A stretch of 8,671 bases of DNA from Terriglobia bacterium (GTDB taxonomy: Bacteria > Acidobacteriota > Terriglobia > UBA7540). Location of the stretch: positions 1-8,671 of the forward strand of contig JASHTR010000376.1 of the NCBI GenBank assembly GCA_030040455.1. The letters run 5' to 3'. The translations under genes were made by a program, and so were the position numbers. Positions 6,174-8,671 of the stretch are shown piece after piece. The notes beneath the pieces were generated by a model. The model worked only from the letters and a program-made list of their open reading frames with translations, was not told where the DNA came from and did no database searches. The stretch's first letter is position 1. The number at the start of each line of letters is the position of its first letter.

Positions 6174-6501
6174 CACAACGTATGCGATAGCGCTGCTGAT
6201 CGCCTTGACGCTGATTTTCGCCACGTTGGCTTCCTTCACCACTCAGGCGCAATCAAACGCGCAGCAAGGGACCAGTTTCACTCTCGAAGGTAAAATCACG
6301 GAAAGCGCGCCCGGCAAGCTCACGGTGAGCACTGAGGACAACATCATTTTCCACGTAACCTACGACGAGAAGACTTCCATCTATCGCAAAGACGGCTCCG
6401 CTGGCTCGCCATCAGACCTGAAGGTAGGCGCGACCATTAAAGCAGCCGGCGAGCTGAGCCCGTCCGGAGTGGTTGAAGCGAATCGCATTGACCTGGAGTG
6501 A
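6154..6501 (+). CDS. Exported DUF5666-like protein
   Basis: The product has 115 residues. A Sec signal peptide (about residues 9-33, YAIALLIALTLIFATLASF and on to TQAQ) is followed by one small beta-rich domain. TLEGKITESAPGKLTV, then VTYDEKTSIYRKDG, SDLKVGATIKAAGEL and a final VVEANRIDLE fit the DUF5666 pattern, a predicted OB-like fold of unknown function. The gene starts inside the previous one (20-bp overlap), and its stop overlaps the proposed GTG start of holA by 4 bp, so it is tightly embedded in the unit. The ribosome binding site is weak, which suits coupling. No catalytic residues are evident. Confidence 0.78.
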   Translation: MRQKLTDTTYAIALLIALTLIFATLASFTTQAQSNAQQGTSFTLEGKITESAPGKLTVSTEDNIIFHVTYDEKTSIYRKDGSAGSPSDLKVGATIKAAGELSPSGVVEANRIDLE

Positions 6502-7586
6502 ACGCCCCCTGTATGCGTCCAACGGAATTCTGTGCTCTTGTTGAAAAGGGTAAAGCGGGTCCTGCCTATTTTCTCCGCGGCCCGGATTCCTTCCTCCACG
6601 AAGAGTGCCGCGCTGCCGTAATCGGTTCTCTGCCGCCGGGAACGCGGGAATGGTGCCTCGCGGAGACCGAATTCAAGCCGGGAGAGCTCGAGCGCGAGCT
6701 GGAAAGCACGAGCCAGATGCCGATGCTCGGCCGGCACACCTTTCTTTTCCTGACCGACGATGAAGATTTCGGCCGCGCCACAGAACAGGATGCTGATGCT
6801 CTCGAGTCTTTCCTGAAACGGCCGCCTCCTTTTGCCACCATTCTTTTTGCCGCTTATCAGCCGGACCGGCGGCGTCGGCTGGTCCAGCTCCTGGAAAAAA
6901 AAACCGTCGTTGTAGCTCTCGAGCCCCTCACTCGCCGCGAGGCTTGCGAGTGGCTGCAGAACTACCTCCGCCGTGAAGGAGTCCAGGTTGACCCTGCCAT
7001 TGCTGAGCGCATGGTCCGAATGTTCGCAGGCGCCGAGCGCGGCAAGGATTCTGGGGTCAACGTGCTATGGTTGCGCACCGAGACCCAAAAGCTCCTGTCG
7101 GCCCGTCCGGCCATCGGGCGCATTGAGGAGCAGGACCTGGATTTGATGGTTGCTTTCCGGGAAGAGCACGAAATCGGCAAACTCCTTGTCGCTATTGCCC
7201 GGCGACAGCTCTCTCATGCCTTAGCCGTGCTCAATGAGCTTTTGGCTGGCAAGGAGCCGGAAACCCTGATTCTCTGGTGCATTGCCGACCTGTGCCGGCA
7301 AGCCCTGAAAACGGCTTCCGGATCGGGAGGGCGCCCCGCACCGTGGTCCCAGAACCCTTATTCGACTTATGAGATTGCTCCCCAGGCGCTCGGTGCCTAT
7401 TCGCGCGAGGAACTCGCGCGAGCCTTGAGCCTCGCGCGGAGCGCCGACCTCGCTATCAAATCTTCCTGGAAAGATTCCAAGCTGCTCCTTGAATCGCTAC
7501 TGTGGCAAATGATGACCGGGAAGGAAACCACCGGTGTGGGTTCCTGGGGCGTGGAATCGGCTCTATTCCCTTCTCTTGAGTCATAA
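6498..7586 (+). CDS. holA: DNA polymerase III subunit delta
   Basis: The product has 362 residues, close to the usual length of HolA. Delta is the clamp-loader subunit that opens the beta sliding clamp at replication forks. The N-terminus has the family opening YFLRGPDSFLHEEC (24-37), a degenerate P-loop region. It continues with the AAA-like domain (about 80-140) and the helical C-terminal domain, which includes EHEIGKLLVAIARRQLSHAL and ends in SWKDSKLLLESLLWQMM. GTG 6498 overlaps the preceding stop as GTGA, typical of translational coupling; ATG 6513 is the alternative. Odd internal features are an A9 run (6895-6903, encoding EKK) and a 9-bp GC-rich inverted repeat (7401-7421). REP-like hairpins follow the stop. 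Confidence 0.88.
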   Translation: MNAPCMRPTEFCALVEKGKAGPAYFLRGPDSFLHEECRAAVIGSLPPGTREWCLAETEFKPGELERELESTSQMPMLGRHTFLFLTDDEDFGRATEQDADALESFLKRPPPFATILFAAYQPDRRRRLVQLLEKKTVVVALEPLTRREACEWLQNYLRREGVQVDPAIAERMVRMFAGAERGKDSGVNVLWLRTETQKLLSARPAIGRIEEQDLDLMVAFREEHEIGKLLVAIARRQLSHALAVLNELLAGKEPETLILWCIADLCRQALKTASGSGGRPAPWSQNPYSTYEIAPQALGAYSREELARALSLARSADLAIKSSWKDSKLLLESLLWQMMTGKETTGVGSWGVESALFPSLES

Positions 7587-7605
7587 TTTCGATTGCAGCG
7601 CCGCG

Positions 7606-7701
7606 GGTGCGAAGCACCTATGGAATGCGGCAGCTTGCTGCCGCTTTGGGTGCGCACGCTTGCGGAGGCGCCAGGAGCTGGAAGCAAGCTCCCGCACTCC
7701 A
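7606..7701. repeat. Cluster of REP-like palindromic units after holA
   Basis: Four small dyads lie in under 100 bp. GGTGC-GAA-GCACC spans 7606-7618. GCGGCAG-CTTG-CTGCCGC spans 7627-7644 and is followed by TTT. CGCA-CGCT-TGCG lies near 7653-7664. An inverted, degenerate copy of the second unit spans 7680-7701. The 22 bases at 7621-7642 match the reverse complement of 7680-7701 at 19 positions. The layout resembles bacterial REP/BIME elements. The second unit may also serve as the holA terminator. Confidence 0.75.
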
Positions 7702-7747
7702 CACAGACGCGACTTTGACGTGACCCTGTGGTGCGGGCAAATACACC

Positions 7748-7776
7748 TTGTAGGAGAGATTGCGGTAGCGGATAAT
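7748..7776 (+). promoter_or_regulatory. Putative promoter for the Ser/Thr kinase gene
   Basis: TTGTAG (7748-7753) and GATAAT (7771-7776) are separated by 17 bp. The -10 matches five of six consensus bases and the -35 three of six. The start of transcription would be about 40 bp before the ATG at 7824. Confidence 0.4.
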
Positions 7777-7823
7777 AAGGTCCACTTTGACGCCGTGGCT
7801 GGAAGGGTACGGTGGCAGCCGCG

Positions 7824-8671
7824 ATGAGGTGTCCACACTGCAACGCCGCAAACGCCGATAACGCGCTATATTGCGCCCATTGTAAGACGGCGATCGGCAG
7901 CATTAACGAAGCTGAAACGCTGGCCGTCTCCCCTGGAGGAGACAGTCCAGAGCGCGAACGCCGCCGCGCGCCGGAGGCGATTGGCGTGGCGACTCCCATT
8001 CCGGCTTCCCCTACGGAGGGCCCAACTCCCTATCCCGCTGCGAAATCAGGCCCCGATTTCGCCCCCGGCTCTGACTTTGGACCTCGCTATCGGATTGATT
8101 CCCTGCTCGGCCGCGGAGGGATGGGCCAGGTCTACAAAGCCTACGACCGCGAGCTCGATCGGGCTGTGGCGCTCAAACTCATCCGCCCGGAGCTGACTTT
8201 CGATCCGGAATCCATCCGGCGGTTCAAACAGGAGCTCCTGCTCGCAAGCCGCATATCGCACAAAAACATCCTTCGCATTCACGACCTCGGCGACGTCAAC
8301 GGGATGAAGTTTATTTCCATGGCCTACATCGAGGGCGAAGATCTATTTCGCCTTTTGAAGAAGCGCGGCCGGTTTTCCGTTGGAGAAACCGTCAGCATTG
8401 CGCGCCAGCTTGTGGCCGCCCTCGAAGCAGCTCACGCCGAAGGCGTGATCCACCGCGACTTAAAGCCACAAAACATTCTCATCGATGGGGAGGGCCAGGC
8501 CTACATTTCGGATTTTGGGCTGGCGAAATCGCTGGAAGCGAGTTCCGGAGTAATGACGCAGGCGGGTGAAATCCTGGGCACGCCTCGCTACATGGCGCCC
8601 GAGCAGATGGAAGGAAAGCCGGCGGACTGCCGCAGCGATTTGTATGCCCTGGGGTTGATTCTCTTTGAAAT
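7824..8671 (+). CDS. PknB-type Ser/Thr protein kinase with N-terminal zinc ribbon (partial)
   Basis: The frame opens at ATG 7824 and runs off the right edge after 282 codons. Residues 1-22 form a zinc ribbon (C3-x2-C6 and C17-x2-C20), followed by a Pro-rich linker (about 30-85). The eukaryotic-like kinase domain starts at about residue 88: glycine loop GRGGMGQVY (96-104), Lys118 in VALK, Glu137 of helix C, HRDLKPQN (210-217), DFG (230-232), GTPRYMAPE (252-260) and Asp272 in SDLYALG. Every catalytic residue visible is intact, so it should be active. Any transmembrane segment or sensor domain would lie beyond the edge. Targets are unknown. GTG 7812 is an alternative start, but MRCPHC is a typical zinc-ribbon opening. 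Confidence 0.92.
   Translation, partial: MRCPHCNAANADNALYCAHCKTAIGSINEAETLAVSPGGDSPERERRRAPEAIGVATPIPASPTEGPTPYPAAKSGPDFAPGSDFGPRYRIDSLLGRGGMGQVYKAYDRELDRAVALKLIRPELTFDPESIRRFKQELLLASRISHKNILRIHDLGDVNGMKFISMAYIEGEDLFRLLKKRGRFSVGETVSIARQLVAALEAAHAEGVIHRDLKPQNILIDGEGQAYISDFGLAKSLEASSGVMTQAGEILGTPRYMAPEQMEGKPADCRSDLYALGLILFE

Larger units (their letters stand above)
7587..7823. other. Intergenic region between holA and the kinase gene
   Basis: This 237-bp gap holds the palindrome cluster in its first half and a candidate promoter at 7748-7776 in its second half. Short open frames exist on both strands, but they read through the palindromes and have no start signals, so I leave them out. Confidence 0.6.

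Noticed and set aside
7534..7851. Short overlapping open frames in the holA-kinase gap on both strands
   Set aside because: They read through palindromic repeats, lack ribosome binding sites and show no family features.

Overview
The window is about 8.7 kb of GC-rich bacterial chromosome, densely packed with genes. Its gene mix suggests Acidobacteriota: Tat-exported Gluconate_2-dh3 and xylose-isomerase-like proteins, a split UxaA family, a DUF5666 protein, a zinc-ribbon PknB-type kinase, and short intergenic heptamer and palindrome repeats. This is inference from family content; there is no rRNA or other marker in the window. I see no tRNA, rRNA, CRISPR, insertion sequence or phage gene.

Layout, left to right. 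(1) 1-417, minus: the membrane-embedded N-terminus of a probable sensor kinase, cut by the left edge. (2) 571-2140, plus: a two-gene unit of a Tat-signal Gluconate_2-dh3 protein and, overlapping it by 11 bp, a Tat-signal TIM-barrel sugar isomerase/epimerase. Together they look like periplasmic sugar oxidation and rearrangement, but the usual GMC-oxidoreductase partner is absent. (3) 2149-3315, minus: a phosphofructokinase of the PPi-PFK-like clade, convergent with (2) and divergent from (4) across an AT-rich putative two-way promoter. (4) 3414-4858, plus: a split altronate-dehydratase/sulfolactate-lyase-type enzyme, made of a 92-aa SAF subunit and a 387-aa catalytic subunit. (5) 4959-5549, plus: a CDP-alcohol phosphatidyltransferase (PgsA type) behind a near-consensus promoter that would give an almost leaderless mRNA. 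(6) 5531-5650: inverted arrays of a 7-bp repeat. (7) 5757-7586, plus: three overlapping genes, namely a small exported coiled-coil protein, an exported DUF5666 protein, and holA (DNA polymerase III delta). (8) 7606-7701: a cluster of REP-like hairpins. (9) 7824 to the right edge, plus: a Ser/Thr protein kinase with an N-terminal zinc ribbon, cut by the edge.

Metabolically, genes (2) to (4) all handle sugars or sugar acids, but they sit in three separate transcription units, so a single pathway is not demonstrated. Genes (5) and (7) are housekeeping (phospholipid synthesis, clamp loading) with small exported proteins attached. No clear new multi-gene system is visible. The most unusual items are a perfect 15-bp inverted repeat inside the Gluconate_2-dh3 gene, the heptamer arrays that supply the last codons of the pgsA-type gene, a UxaA-family protein lacking cysteines present in E. 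coli UxaA, and a PFK with a mixed phosphoryl-donor signature.
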